Assembly: GCA_018806985.1 (NCBI GenBank)
Contig: JADANN010000364.1
Coordinates: 7,173,001-7,237,000 of the forward strand
Source of the DNA: Angiostrongylus vasorum
Taxonomy: Eukaryota > Nematoda > Chromadorea > Rhabditida > Metastrongylidae
Length of the DNA: 64,000 nt
Direction of reading: 5' to 3'
Shown here in pieces: positions 27,262 through 35,045 of this stretch; position 1 is the stretch's first letter, and the number at the start of each line of letters is the position of its first letter. The notes beneath the pieces were generated by a model that was given only the letters and a program-made list of their open reading frames with translations, had not been told where the DNA came from and searched no databases. The position numbers and the translations under genes were made by a program.

Positions 27262-30200
27262 TTATTACTTATTACTATTATTAATATTACATTATTAAGT
27301 TATTATTGCAGGATGAGCGCATTTGTATTCGTTTTGATACCATATCATTTTCCTATGTACAGTTTAAATTACCCTATAATCTCTATATTACTTACTTGAA
27401 CTTGAACGGCCCGTCATCACAGGTTGTGCGGACCCCAGCATAATCACTGCTCCTCGGAGATCTGCTGGTTAAGCCATTGTGGTTCCCTGGAATCCTGAGG
27501 ATACCCTGGCCAAAAATCTGCCCCAGGTCGTCACCACGACAGCCAGTCGCAGCCCTTGTGGATCAGAGGGAGATTTACCACCATGCGACTTTGATACCAA
27601 GACGGTAGTGGATCGTGGGATTGGTTTACTCTTAGCTAGGCTTCCTGATGGAAACGCCGGACTCCTTTTCAGCTTTGGAGACCCTACGAGGGACGAATCC
27701 CCCGGTGTACATCGAAGTCCGACACCCAGGAACACCTACCAGCCACGATGAGGCGGTAAACCGTTGGGAGGAATCTCAATATTATATATTATATTCTGTT
27801 CTTCATAACCTTACACGTCTGTAATATACTGTATTAGAGGGATGTAGGCTATGAAGTCTAAGAAGTAGCGCTTATTGTCGTCTAGAAATATCTAAATGTT
27901 TGCGTCCTGTAAGTATTTAATCTACGCAGCCATCGAGTGAACTGAAAAGTCACACAGCTCTACGGGTTGCGGCCAGATTAGAATCAACTACATTGCTTGT
28001 TACCGTTCGATATCGAACATCGTTTTCATCTTTGAAGTCCTTTAAATAAGATATTTTTTGATGTTTTAAAGTGTTTTAGGATTTAAGAGAACAGGAAAAA
28101 AAACGGTACTGTTATAAAAGATGGTTCTTAAACTACCAAAAAATCTGTGCGCCGTTTTTACTATATAGATTTGTTCAATATGGCTCTGTAAAGAAGTGCA
28201 AGAATGCAATGAAACGATGAAGGAAATGAAACCATTTGGGTTTTTTTTCCTGTAACTTTCGAATGCTTACATCTTATTAGTTGTTTTTTATGTTTATAGT
28301 TGGCACCAGTAATGTCATGGCCGATAACGATGTTGGTATTCTCGAACGAATTTCCAATGTACGGGATCTATGCAATACACTCAGCTGTCACACTGGCTCT
28401 CGCCTTTTTGTAAGTATTTTTGTCCAGTTTTTAATTTCCTTTGTTTTTCTTGTACATTCTTTTTTCCTTTGAATTATCCATGAATTTAAAAATTATTAAA
28501 ACAACGAACTTTTTGGTGAGCATGAACAACGGCTGAAAAAAATGGCAATGAACTCATTCGTAATCCCAAAATTCATCATCTTGGTAAGCTTCTCGGTACC
28601 TCCCCTTGGAACAGACAAGTCCGCTGAAGATGGAACCAGAAGTTCATTCTATTGTGCTTTTTCATATAAAAGAAAACGTTTCTGACCCAAAATTGCCTTC
28701 TGGTGCTATCGAAAGTGTTTTTTATGTGGGTCTTCAAGGAACAGTTTTCTCCTTATTTAATACTTTTGTCATGATTCAGACTATCTCTACTGTGCCACTT
28801 TTATCTCTCTTAGCGTGGTTTTTAAGGAATTTTCAGCATTTGCTATAAAATCATGCATATTTTTTTCAGTCACTGATACTGGCAATGATTTCTTATTCAG
28901 GTTTGCGATTTTTCATCGTGATCGTCCGCAGCATCATCCGTGGGTAAATGGTCTGGAGCTTAACAGAATCGTTGCTGGAAAAAGTACAGGTACAAGAAGT
29001 TTTGTTAAGCTGCTATAACGACGTCTTTTATATCATCTTTTTTATTTCTTTTTTATACATGACGAATCCTTTGATATCAGTGGTTATACGTATGTTCTTG
29101 TTCACTGTCTTCTCACTTCTGTGCTCATATCTGAACGTCTACTAATTTCATTTACCTGAGGATCGAGTGTAGAATTTCTTTGATAGGCCTTCTCCTAGCA
29201 GACATAATGATTATCTGGAAAACTTATACCCACAGGTGTGCGGATTGTCAAGCCTATGAGGATTTTTTGTTGTAGTGAGTTTTTTTTTGTGGGGGAAATT
29301 ATGGCGCGATATACAAAAAGTTCAAATTCTTAAACATTCTGCGTTGTGGGTTGGCTCATTTTAAAACAGCAAAAGCATTAAAAAGCATCGGCTACGTTTT
29401 TGAAGACAGTTCTGGTGAAGATTTAAGAGTTGTGAAGTTAGTGCAATGAGACATCCTTGATCAGTAGCTCTGTGTCCATCGTATGCCTTTGTATCCGCCA
29501 TCCACCACTCTATCAGAGAGTCAGTCCTATACTCATCTAAAATAAAAAATGCATTATTATCACGTAGTGATAGTCTAACAATCTTTATACTTGTTCAAAT
29601 TCGGCATTTGAGGAATTATTGATTTAAAATAATGTGAGCAAATCTCCATAGAGCTGCTCAACACTGCTAACTTTATCTCATATGTTTTGTTAATCTTTAC
29701 TAGCTTTTCGTTTTCGAAACCTTTTCCTAGCTCATCTTTTTTTCATTGAAAACCCTTCCTGGAACTTCTCAAAGATGTCCCGGAGCGACCGCAGTTGTAA
29801 TCCCGAACATGTAGCTGTGTAGTATACTGGCCATTTCTTGTTTTCTGTAAGAACACTGTCAAAAAATCCGTAGTAGTTATTCATTATTTTCACTCATTCA
29901 TTCATTTGTACTATTCTAATCTCCATTCTCATGCATCGTATCATATTTTTTTTCTTCTCATTTTTTTTGTCTGAGCATCGTGCATCATGAATAGAATGTT
30001 CAGGAGCTGAAAAGCAACCGTGCACAATCGGGTGCGTGCCCGACGTTAATGCGTTCGCTAGCGGCATGGTCGTTGTGGGTCGGAATCTTTGGCATATTTT
30101 TTGCCATTGCTATGATTTCTACGTTTATCCCATCGATCCTGTCTTGTCAGGAAGTTTTCATGGTCGATTATCTTGGTGTCTACTCCATCCTGCCATTCAC

Positions 30201-33200
30201 GCTGGTGGTGTGTCTTATGTTATATCGAATTTTTACGAATTAGGGGACTTTAAGTAATAGTTTCTTACTTTTTGAGAGATTATGATAAAACGCTGAAAAG
30301 TCATTCGTTTTTCGTAGATAATAAGTAACAGTAACCACAGCAAAAAACTAGCAAAGTATAAAATTATTTACGTTGCCTGAGTTTGCAACGAGATCTACCA
30401 CATTTAAAATCAGGAAATTTCTTCAGAAGAGATTTAAATGATGCGGTTGATTTAGAGTTGGAAAAAAATATCATAGTTGTAATTCTCTCATTGATGAGCT
30501 AAGACGAGGTTGATTAAAATAAACTTTATTCTGCTAACGTTTCGACGTCTTCATCTTCGTCAGAGCCGCTGATTCGTGTTGAAGTCCTTCGTACTTTCGA
30601 TGTGGGGTCTTTGTCATATCGAACCGAATCTTCTTCAGTGGAAAACCACTCGGCTGAGGCAAGCTCATTAGAAACATGGAAACGATGAAGACACAACGTC
30701 AGGAGTACGAAGGACTGTGGACATCAACTCATATCATCGGCTCTGAGGAAGACTAAGACGTCGAAACGTTAGCCGAATAAAAATTTATTTTATCAAGCTC
30801 GTGTTAGCTCATCAATGAAAGAGCACTTTGATTATTCATGCTGAGGTTAAAGGAAAATCGATTTTTTTGAAATATCATAGTTGTAATTCGTAATAGCTAC
30901 CACGACAGTTCTGTTCTAAATAGAATTTTGGCAAAATGATCATAAATATTTATTTATGGGGTCACTTCCGAATTTCTTTCTAAAATTCATCGTAGCGAAA
31001 TTAAATTAAAGTAAGACGAAAGAAGTGATAGTACATGGTGAGTAGTCGGAATTCTTCCAGCCGTTGTTAATGTTACTGGGAGGTTTGGTGAACTGGTGGT
31101 CATGTTGTTCGTCGACAGCTCACGTGAGAGTGTGGAATAGCGTTGGTTCTGGCTTCACGGCCATCTTCTTCATGGCTCTTCCTATTTTATTTCAACTGCA
31201 GTCGCCTTCAATGTGAGTTCTAATATTCTATTATTTGTGCTTTGTAATTTAATGGAAATATTGCGAACAAAACAGTGCAAGTTGTGTGACTGTGATCTAG
31301 TGAGAAATAACTGCCCAGTATTCCAGAGTTTTGAAATAATGGTTTGTGTTAAACGCATTCTGACACCACGCAATTAACTAACATGGTAGTAAAGACAAAA
31401 ACAGAGGGGAAGAATCCAAGCATTGAGTATTTCTGGAATTAAGTGTTACCGTAATCCGGTCTGATTCACTGAAGTGCGCTATGGTTTTCAAAATTTAATG
31501 GAAGAACCGTTTCCATCGTTCACAACTTTATTGTGCGAAAACGTCGTGCTATAAAAAACTATCTCTATGAATACCTTCCAACGGTTTACCGCCTCATCGT
31601 GGCTAAGAGATGTTCCTGGGTGTTGGACTGCGATGTAGAGCGGGGGATTCATCCCTTGGCAGGGTCTTCCAAGCTGAGAAGGAGTCAGGCGTTTCCATCA
31701 GGAAGCCCTAACTAAGAGTAAACCAATACCAGGATCCACCACCGTCCTGGTATTAAAGTCGCATGGTGCTAAATCTCCCTCTGATCCACAAGGGCTGCGA
31801 CTGCCTGTGGTGGTGATGACCTGGGGCAGACTTTGGGACAGGCTGACCTGGGAACTCCAGGGAACCATGATGGCTTGACCAGCAAATCTCCGAAAAATGG
31901 CGATAATGCTGGGGCCTGCACACCCAGTGAGGACAGGCCATTCAAGTATCAAAGTAAGTAAGAATACAAGAAGTGCAGGGATCTGTAAAGTAAATGTGAT
32001 GACGGGTCATGTGAAACAAAATTTCAAAAAAAAGTGTGCATATCGCTTAACCGACTATGAATAGCAATTACTACAAATCAGTATGTATTCTTTTCACTGG
32101 CAGTGAGTAATTGCATTCACCTGCATCAAACTATGGGTAACGGCTAAGCTGTGGATTTTTAAGGTCGACATAAATTACATTGTTACAGCAATGTGTATCT
32201 TCTGATGTTGTCGCTGGCACCGCTTGGATTGTGCGTGAGCGGAGTGCTGCGCAGTTTATGCTTGGTTGGACGTGCTTACACTCAACACATCACTGCTTAT
32301 ATGGGTGCGAGTATGGCTGTCGCTTTTATCACAGCTCCACTACTTGTATTTTTCTACCTCAATACCAAGTGAGTGTTTAGTTGTTAATAATGGAGACTGG
32401 TTCATTTTTACCATATAGTGCTTTCGTGGTGCTTACATTGTTCCTTTAGAATTTTAACTTGACCTCAATGTGTTTCCCTTCTAAATTAGGTTTTTTTGGT
32501 TTACTTCCTTGCATCAAATCCTGTTATACATATGGTTTTACGTGTACTGGATTTTAACGAAATAAATCCAAGTCAGGGAGGAAATTAGTTCTAATCGTTG
32601 GTCTCATTATGATCTTCTTATGTTTCCAATAGTCACCGCTTACCTATAAATTGAGCAACTGAAACATGTACTAGTGCACCCTGCATTCCTTCCTGTCATG
32701 AATCAGAGCTGTCTATTAGGCTGAGCTCTCGTTAATTACGAAGAATGTCACATTTTTATATGAAGTTTTATACTTTTATTTTGTTGAAAAGTAAGAATGG
32801 ATAGTTCACAGAGCTTCACCGTGGCATGGAGTTTCCTTCAGCTCAGCTTCCTAAAATATCACTTATTTTTTATCTGGAGTTAGCGCTGTCACATTGGTGA
32901 ATCTCTAATTCCATATTGCTGTTTGACGTCTTAGAACATCTCCAAGCAATATAAGGTGGTAAAGCATTGGAGGGCTGGATCCATAATCAATTCTGCTAAG
33001 ATCCGATGACGATTCGATTCAGTTTCCGTACTTCTTCTCAGTCAAAGTCTTTTTTTCTAATTTTTTTCTATTTCAGTTTTCAAATTTTTTTTACAAGTAT
33101 GTCATGTCATCATGTAGCTGATTGGAGAATTTTCTGATATTTTTTAACGAAAACGATTTTTTTTAAGCTCATTAGCTGAATGGACAAGAGTGTTCATGAC

Positions 33201-33796
33201 ATCAGCGGCTGTGATCATCACTGCATCGATCATATTTGCCATATTTGGAAGAGGTTTGTTGTTGGTCTCCTTGAGCGTTAGATTTCTTTTCCCCCACGCT
33301 AAGAATACCATTTTGGCACCGAAGATCGGTAAAGTCAAGGTTATGGACTCTAACATATCCCAGATGTGGAAGGCGACGGAAAATTGCCGTTCGCCGTTTT
33401 CCCAGTAATCTAGAAAATATTTGCTTTTCGTTTTTTCCTTCTGTTTACCCACTCCTTTCGACTATGACTTTTCACTTTTTTGAACACACACAAACATGCT
33501 TTGGGTCCGTTTTCTTGTAAGATCAACGTTCTTGTTTGGAGCAGGTAATGTCGTTGCGCGGATTTTGTTAACATTACCGAAAAGACAACTATTATGCCAT
33601 ATTTTCAAGAATCTCAGCACTTATGCTTCTACAACTTTAATTTTGATCCGTAAATTCAGGACGAGCCTCGAACTGGGCAGCGACTTCATGGGATCCGCTA
33701 ATATCGTCGAAAATGCGTAATTTGCAGCCGATCGACTTCAGTCAAGACGAATGTGGCCTGTATGAACTGCGCCTTATTGACCCAAACAGGAAATGA
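13396..33796 (+). CDS. SLC17-like MFS transporter (organic anion/phosphate type), multi-exon
   Basis: Exons read by eye: 13396-13597, 19070-19141, 20276-about 20464, 21193-21286, 21502-21627, 24343-24485, 28300-28409, 28901-28989, 30004-30204, 31061-31212, 32189-32368, 33168-33253, 33660-33796. Together they give an MFS membrane protein: TM1 (ILVLTSICISALFANLILFN), a Ser/Thr-rich luminal loop with several N-glycosylation sequons, then TM2-TM12. The SLC17 pattern appears in the FHRDRPQHHPW loop after TM6, the GRASNWAATSW turn and the short cytosolic tail. Nematodes have an expanded SLC17-like set, and substrates in the family include phosphate, glutamate and sialate. The substrate here cannot be told. 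Most exon joins keep phase. Two do not (21286/21502 and 28989/30004, each one base in excess), so a missed exon or a sequence error is likely there. Introns are filled with retroelements. Confidence 0.8.
13900..13934 (-). ncRNA. Hammerhead-ribozyme-like motif in left PLE terminus
   Basis: Minus strand: GGCT, CTGAAGA, a 3-bp helix II closed by GATACT, then GAAACGTC, then AGCT. Helix I can form from GGCT and AGCT. One extra A separates the CTGAAGA box from helix II. Helix III is limited to the ACGU turn, which fits the dimer-only minimal type. Confidence 0.65.
14009..15990 (+). pseudogene. PLE reverse transcriptase plus GIY-YIG, broken
   Basis: Read across frames: 14009-14419 is the PLE N-terminal region, with HYRDRRFISNLTAAQKCGM-type sequence. 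An in-frame TAA sits at 14417. After it come a KIHK-like box (YLLIKTHNL) and a KVRAIIS box. RT motif A is SFDVTALYTNV from 14766, followed by the LAMGQRLAPSLAIAL block and an altered catalytic box HTDD (usually YxDD) near 15065. The thumb and linker follow, then the Cys-containing NCVTCPYGKAGDC at about 15615-15655, then GIY-YIG. Further stops occur at 14747-14752 and 14883, with frame changes near 14765, 15200, 15480 and 15700. PLE RTs copy RNA by target priming and resemble telomerase RT. No active protein can be made from this copy. Confidence 0.85.
15655..15835 (+). pseudogene. PLE GIY-YIG endonuclease domain, frameshifted
   Basis: Begins with GTIYLISCSTCGGEYI. The YIGEMGR, RIKEHL and LGTH parts of the domain follow in another frame, because two extra bases lie in the TATATAT stretch at about 15703-15711. 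GIY-YIG is the single-strand nicking nuclease of EN+ PLEs. Confidence 0.8.
16176..16211 (+). ncRNA. Hammerhead-ribozyme-like motif in right PLE terminus
   Basis: Plus strand: GGCT, CTGAAGA, helix II GGC-GATACT-GCC, then GAAACGTC, then AGCT. It is the inverted counterpart of 13900-13934. Core boxes are intact, with one extra A before helix II and no real helix III. Confidence 0.7.
16650..16925 (+). repeat. Dispersed repeat R5 copy
   Basis: Shares GTGGACACTATA near its beginning and CGAAAAAGTT plus a following AATTT/TTATT-rich block with 40530-40745. A short reverse fragment lies at 18060-18120. About 220-270 bp, no coding capacity. Confidence 0.5.
17057..17419 (-). repeat. R2 repeat, near-complete copy
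   Basis: Same family as 2326-2722, reversed, beginning with the tail and GGGCCATCCTCACTGGTTGT. It directly abuts tandem R3 copies at its far end. Confidence 0.85.
17420..17940 (+). repeat. R3 tRNA-like repeat, two tandem copies
   Basis: Two direct units (about 17420-17690 and 17700-17940). Each has GGGTGATTGCTGATGGCAG-like sequence, then AGACAGGCGAAACGAAGGAC and a tRNA-like GGTGTGGTGGTGAACGCG, and closes with GTTTTGCAAATATCTCAGC. Other copies lie at 26795-27135, 36330-36540, 44215-44390, 45490-45760, 47995-48210, 51470-51715, 53050-53370 and 57610-57960. The second unit here lacks about 60 bases after the A-box-like part. Confidence 0.8.
18309..18650. mobile_element. Fold-back element (FB), copy A
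   Basis: Inverted arms start at TTCTTTCATTGAT (18308) and end at ATCAATGAAAGAA (18603). They share GTTGATAAAAA and CGGCTAACGTTTC for about 110 bp with mismatches. A hammerhead-like motif on the right arm at 18522-18557 has GTGAAGA instead of CTGAAGA; the left-arm motif is degraded. No open frame, so this is non-autonomous. Confidence 0.75.
19070..19141 (+). CDS. SLC17-like gene, exon 2 (luminal loop)
   Basis: Bounded by TTCTCTCAG and G|GTTTGT. Phase matches exon 1 and exon 3. Encodes a hydrophilic stretch, RLRRSADLKNDTLHSSTEPS, with the sequon NDT, as expected in the long TM1-TM2 loop of SLC17 proteins. Confidence 0.6.
19505..19745 (-). repeat. Diverged R2-like fragment
   Basis: The block GATACTGGTTTACTCCTTTC with CTGGGCTTCC matches the middle of R2 with substitutions; the rest is hard to align. 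Confidence 0.4.
20276..20464 (+). CDS. SLC17-like gene, exon 3 (Ser/Thr-rich loop)
   Basis: Follows TTTTCAG and is open until a TAA at 20497. It encodes a Ser/Thr/Pro-rich stretch including TTSSTISS and TTTTTMSSPLP. The donor is not certain: GTTCGT at 20465 keeps phase with exon 4, whereas the better-looking GTGAGA at 20455 does not. Confidence 0.5.
21193..21286 (+). CDS. SLC17-like gene, exon 4 (frame uncertain)
   Basis: Clear exon shape: TTCCAG before it and AAC|GTGAGA after it. The open frame gives VQRAIDRLEGRGEDPRTTPV. Joining this frame to the next exon leaves one base too many, so either a small exon carrying the start of TM2 is missed or there is a base error. Confidence 0.5.
21502..21627 (+). 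CDS. SLC17-like gene, exon 5 (TM2-TM3)
   Basis: Bounded by CTTCCAG and TACG|GTAAGT. Encodes CLIGLIPMIFLVKHCGSRIT and SAVLTLMVPALSSY. This corresponds to the TM2-loop-TM3 block of SLC17 proteins, where a basic/Gly loop (here VKHCGSR) follows TM2. Another frame is also open but gives no membrane segment and does not continue. Confidence 0.8.
21905..22090 (-). mobile_element. PLE terminal repeat, second element
   Basis: Same orientation and order as the left terminus at 13781-13960: CTATTAACCTCGGCATTGGA, CGCGAGGTTG, then TAGCTGACGTTTCGG. The hammerhead GAAACGTC half remains, but the CTGAAGA box is destroyed (CTGCAGC). Confidence 0.75.
22340..23115 (+). pseudogene. PLE reverse transcriptase relic, second element
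   Basis: Residual frames match the first PLE: HYHRKKLSSNLTAVQ with ELINSKT at 22510-22620, then AMKAILELLMERGG near 22640 and GLAVRQRLAPGF near 22780 (compare GLAMGQRLAPSL). Many stops and frameshifts, and more diverged than the 14-kb copy. The GIY-YIG part is not seen. Confidence 0.7.
23650..24032. mobile_element. Fold-back element (FB), copy B
   Basis: Arms begin TTGAGCTTACACGAGGTTAA (23659) and end ATGTAAGCTCAACAA (24026). The right-arm motif at 23954-23989 has a canonical CTGATGA but TAAA in place of GAAA. The left-arm motif at about 23700-23735 keeps GAAAC but has lost the CTGANGA box. Confidence 0.7.
24343..24485 (+). CDS. SLC17-like gene, exon 6 (TM4)
   Basis: Bounded by TTTACAG and TTCAG|GTGAGA, and in phase with both neighbours. 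Encodes FSTLFPIRVLLGVCFSPSLP and VVGAVAANWGCLNE. It matches the RxLxGxxxxxxxP motif of TM4 and the following loop in MFS/SLC17 transporters, including the conserved Arg. Confidence 0.85.
24768..24949. repeat. (ATT)n-rich microsatellite
   Basis: Imperfect TTATTA/AATTATT repeats directly at the 3' end of the minus-strand RTE element. Confidence 0.9.
24950..26704 (-). mobile_element. RTE-type non-LTR retrotransposon, 5'-truncated and decayed
   Basis: Minus-strand frames give, from 26704 downwards, HKAHRSFANYK, then a reverse transcriptase: NYRPICLLSVVYKLFTRVIL (26230-26275), GFRKGFGTMDRI, LTFIDSKKTFDSVE (motif A area), GVRQGDTTSPKLF (25840-25880), and FADDIVL near 25760-25785. A C-terminal part with a WAGHVMR motif follows, as in RTE/BovB-like elements. 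Frame changes occur near 26080, 25790, 25440 and 25270. The APE endonuclease is missing, so insertion was 5'-truncated. ATT repeats flank both ends. Confidence 0.85.
25752..26629 (-). pseudogene. RTE reverse transcriptase core, frameshifted
   Basis: Holds RT blocks from PPVLPSEIRHAI through NYRPICLLS to RQGDTTSPKLF. The catalytic FADD box lies just below, in another frame. RTE RT copies its own RNA at a nicked target. At least two frame breaks make this copy inactive. Confidence 0.8.
26705..26790. repeat. (ATT)n-rich microsatellite
   Basis: ATT/AAT repeat directly abutting the truncated 5' end of the RTE element; the same motif flanks its 3' end. Confidence 0.85.
26795..27135 (+). repeat. 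R3 tRNA-like repeat copy
   Basis: Tail of one unit (CGGAGTTTTGCAAATATCTC) followed by a full unit with GGTGTGGTGGTGAACTCG, the layout of the tandem pair at 17.4 kb. Sits between two ATT-repeat blocks. Confidence 0.8.
27136..27305. repeat. (ATT)n microsatellite
   Basis: ATT/AAT repeats with a clean run at about 27225-27260. Confidence 0.9.
27396..27772 (-). repeat. R2 repeat, near-complete copy
   Basis: Begins TTACTTGAACTTGAACGGCC (tail side) and ends CGGTAAACCGTTGGGAGG. Full length for the family. Confidence 0.85.
28300..28409 (+). CDS. SLC17-like gene, exon 7 (TM5-TM6)
   Basis: Bounded by TTTATAG and TTT|GTAAGT. In phase with exon 6 (ends FIQ) and exon 8. Encodes LAPVMSWPITMLVFSNEFPM and the beginning of the next membrane segment. 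Confidence 0.8.
28901..28989 (+). CDS. SLC17-like gene, exon 8 (TM6 end and cytosolic loop)
   Basis: Starts after TCTTATTCAG and stops at ACAG|GTACAA. Encodes FAIFHRDRPQHHPWVNGLEL. The pattern of aromatic residue, arginine, Asp-x-Pro, His-Pro and a following Glu-Leu is characteristic of the TM6-TM7 loop in SLC17 proteins. The join to exon 9 is off by one base. Confidence 0.8.
30004..30204 (+). CDS. SLC17-like gene, exon 9 (TM7-TM8)
   Basis: Begins after TTCAG. The frame giving LAAWSLWVGIFGIFFAIAMI and YLGVYSILPF continues to a TAG at 30241-30243. The donor GTGGTG at 30205 joins in phase to exon 10 and gives the usual 'SxLPF...LLGG' order of SLC17 proteins. The exact donor is inferred. Confidence 0.7.
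30532..30567 (-). ncRNA. Hammerhead-ribozyme-like motif, FB copy C left arm
   Basis: Minus strand: GGCT, CTGACGA, helix II GATG-AAGA-CGTC (one wobble), then GAAACGTT, then AGC. CUGANGA and GAAA are intact and the NUH cleavage triplet is GUU. An extra A precedes helix II. Confidence 0.65.
30739..30774 (+). ncRNA. Hammerhead-ribozyme-like motif, FB copy C right arm
   Basis: Plus strand: TCGGCT, CTGAGGA, a helix II starting GAC and closing GTC, then GAAACGTT, then AGCCGA. Helix I is a perfect 6-bp pairing (TCGGCT with AGCCGA). Core boxes intact, helix III minimal. Confidence 0.7.
31061..31212 (+). CDS. SLC17-like gene, exon 10 (TM8-TM9)
   Basis: Bounded by TTCTTCCAG and AAT|GTGAGT. Encodes PLLMLLGGLVNWWSCCSSTA and RVWNSVGSGFTAIFFMALP. 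In phase with exon 11. Confidence 0.8.
31571..31965 (+). repeat. R2 repeat, near-complete copy
   Basis: From CCAACGGTTTACCGCCTCAT to a TATCAAAGTAAGTAAG tail. Sits in the intron between exons 10 and 11 of the SLC17-like gene and is followed directly by an R4 copy. Confidence 0.85.
31966..32045 (+). repeat. Dispersed repeat R4 fragment
   Basis: AAGTGCAGGGATCTG then GTGATGACGGGTCATGTGAA, matching 56033-56085. Confidence 0.6.
32189..32368 (+). CDS. SLC17-like gene, exon 11 (TM10-TM11)
   Basis: Bounded by TGTTACAG and ACCAA|GTGAGT, in phase both sides. Encodes NVYLLMLSLAPLGLCVSGVL and MGASMAVAFITAPLLVFFYL, two membrane segments. Confidence 0.85.
33168..33253 (+). CDS. SLC17-like gene, exon 12 (TM12)
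   Basis: Follows a T-rich tract ending TTTTAAG. Encodes SLAEWTRVFMTSAAVIITAS and IIFAIFGRG. The W-x-x-(V/I)-F start of the last membrane segment and the FGRG end are typical of SLC17. The donor is GTTTGT at 33254. Confidence 0.85.
33660..33796 (+). CDS. SLC17-like gene, terminal exon
   Basis: Follows TAAATTCAG and is in phase. Encodes RASNWAATSWDPLISSKMRN and a short tail ending in PNRK before TGA. This is the cytosolic C-terminus. The position just after TM12 fits the SLC17 layout. Confidence 0.8.
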
Positions 33797-34749
33797 AAGA
33801 ACAGTGCCTTCGGAATTATTAATTGATAGCCAGTCAGCTACGTCTCCCTGAACGTCGTCTCGCACATAATTGGTAGCTGGTTGCCGATTAATGAAAACCT
33901 GTCATCTTCCACTAGGGAGGGAACTTTTCTGATTGCATCGATTAGTAACAAACCGGAGAATGGTTTCCTAAGCATCATAAGTGGAAAATCACTAAAAATC
34001 ACTCTTAAACCTTTGGTTCACTTGAACTGATTTCTTCACCATCATTCAGATTCTCAGCCAGTTATCTGACTTAAGAACTGTTGTACCAAAAATTTTATGA
34101 TGAATTTCTGACGATTCTACAAATAGATTTCTTAATTGACAATACAAAAAGCAGAGTAGCTTTCAAAGTTCTATTATCTGGCATACAACATTCTTAGTTG
34201 AGCGAATAGGCCTTCACGCTGTTTTGGTTTTATGGTCAGATTGCTTTAGCACACCGTTTAGTTATCTCATACGTGAATGCCCATCACTTCATGTGTAATT
34301 ATGATATTGTGCCTTTCTGTTTTACCTGGTGTTTTGGCTGTACTAATCGGGTTTTCGTTTCTCTTCTTTCTCTGTTCTGGTATGTCTGCGACCATGTGGC
34401 CACAAAGTACTGCGGTGGTTTCCTTGCGCAAAACATACGTATTGATTGATAATCAACATGAATCGACCAGGACGAATTTTGTGTCGAACGTGCATTATAT
34501 GTACGAGTTCTTAGGCGTATCACCATATTATGCTCCATATCTTCTTTCATTATTGAGTCACAGGTTTTCATAGAAGACCAATCGATTCATATTGTTAGTT
34601 TGATATTTTTGCTTTATACTACTCGATGTCAGTATAGAGATTCTACGAATTTTATTCACTTGTAAAATCTGTTGTTTTCTTGTAATATACATCCATTGTG
34701 CTTTTAAATATAAAAAATAAAAATAGAGATTAGATAGGCTTCTTGAAGT
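33797..34749. other. 3' flank of the SLC17-like gene, no further gene seen
   Basis: No domain-bearing frame. AATAAA occurs at 34717-34722, about 920 bases after the stop, so no poly(A) site can be assigned with confidence. Confidence 0.4.
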
Positions 34750-35045
34750 CAAAAACGCTTTCGGCGCAGTGGTCGGAGGTGCCCTGCAACACACACCTGG
34801 AATCGATCCCCGCGCCCATGGTGCACCAAACCTTCCATTCCTTGCACAAACCTTCCATTCCTCTGGGGTCGGCAAATTGGTACCAGACTTTGTGTAGTAG
34901 GATAGCAGCACTGGCTCGGTACATCGGTTGGCCACCGCGAGTCATTGTATTGTAAAGGCCAGTTATACATTCACTCACCTCCAAACGATGCTTAATTCGA
35001 ATGCATGGTACATTCCTTAGGGATCGATCAGCGGCGAGAGATCTA
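34750..35045 (+). repeat. R1 tRNA-derived SINE copy
   Basis: tRNA-like head (GGCGCAGTGGTCGGAGG as A box, GGAATCGATCCCCGCGCCC as B box), then a body with GCAAATTGGTACCAGAC and CACCGCGAGTCATTGTA, ending with CCTTAGGGATCGATC. This copy has an internal 22-base duplication around AAACCTTCCATTCC. Other copies: 40765-41040 (+), 41515-41797 (-), 51720-51995 (-), 54975-55258 (-). Confidence 0.85.

Larger units (their letters stand above)
30486..30872. mobile_element. Fold-back element (FB), copy C, best preserved
   Basis: Arms run from TCTCATTGATGAGCTAAGAC (30485) to GTTAGCTCATCAATGAAAGA (30823), pairing over about 110 bp. Both arms keep an intact hammerhead-like core on opposite strands. A short trailing block CTGAGGTTAAAGGAAAATCG (30841) resembles the outer end of PLE termini (GAGGTTAATAGAAAGTCG at 37537). 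No coding capacity. Confidence 0.8.

Noticed and set aside
27469..27751. Frames of about 90 codons on both strands in the R2 copy
   Set aside because: Not conserved among the other R2 copies, which carry stops and indels at different places.
34558..34984. Minus-strand frames (85-125 codons) over the R1 copy
   Set aside because: Lie in a SINE; the corresponding frame is broken in other copies.
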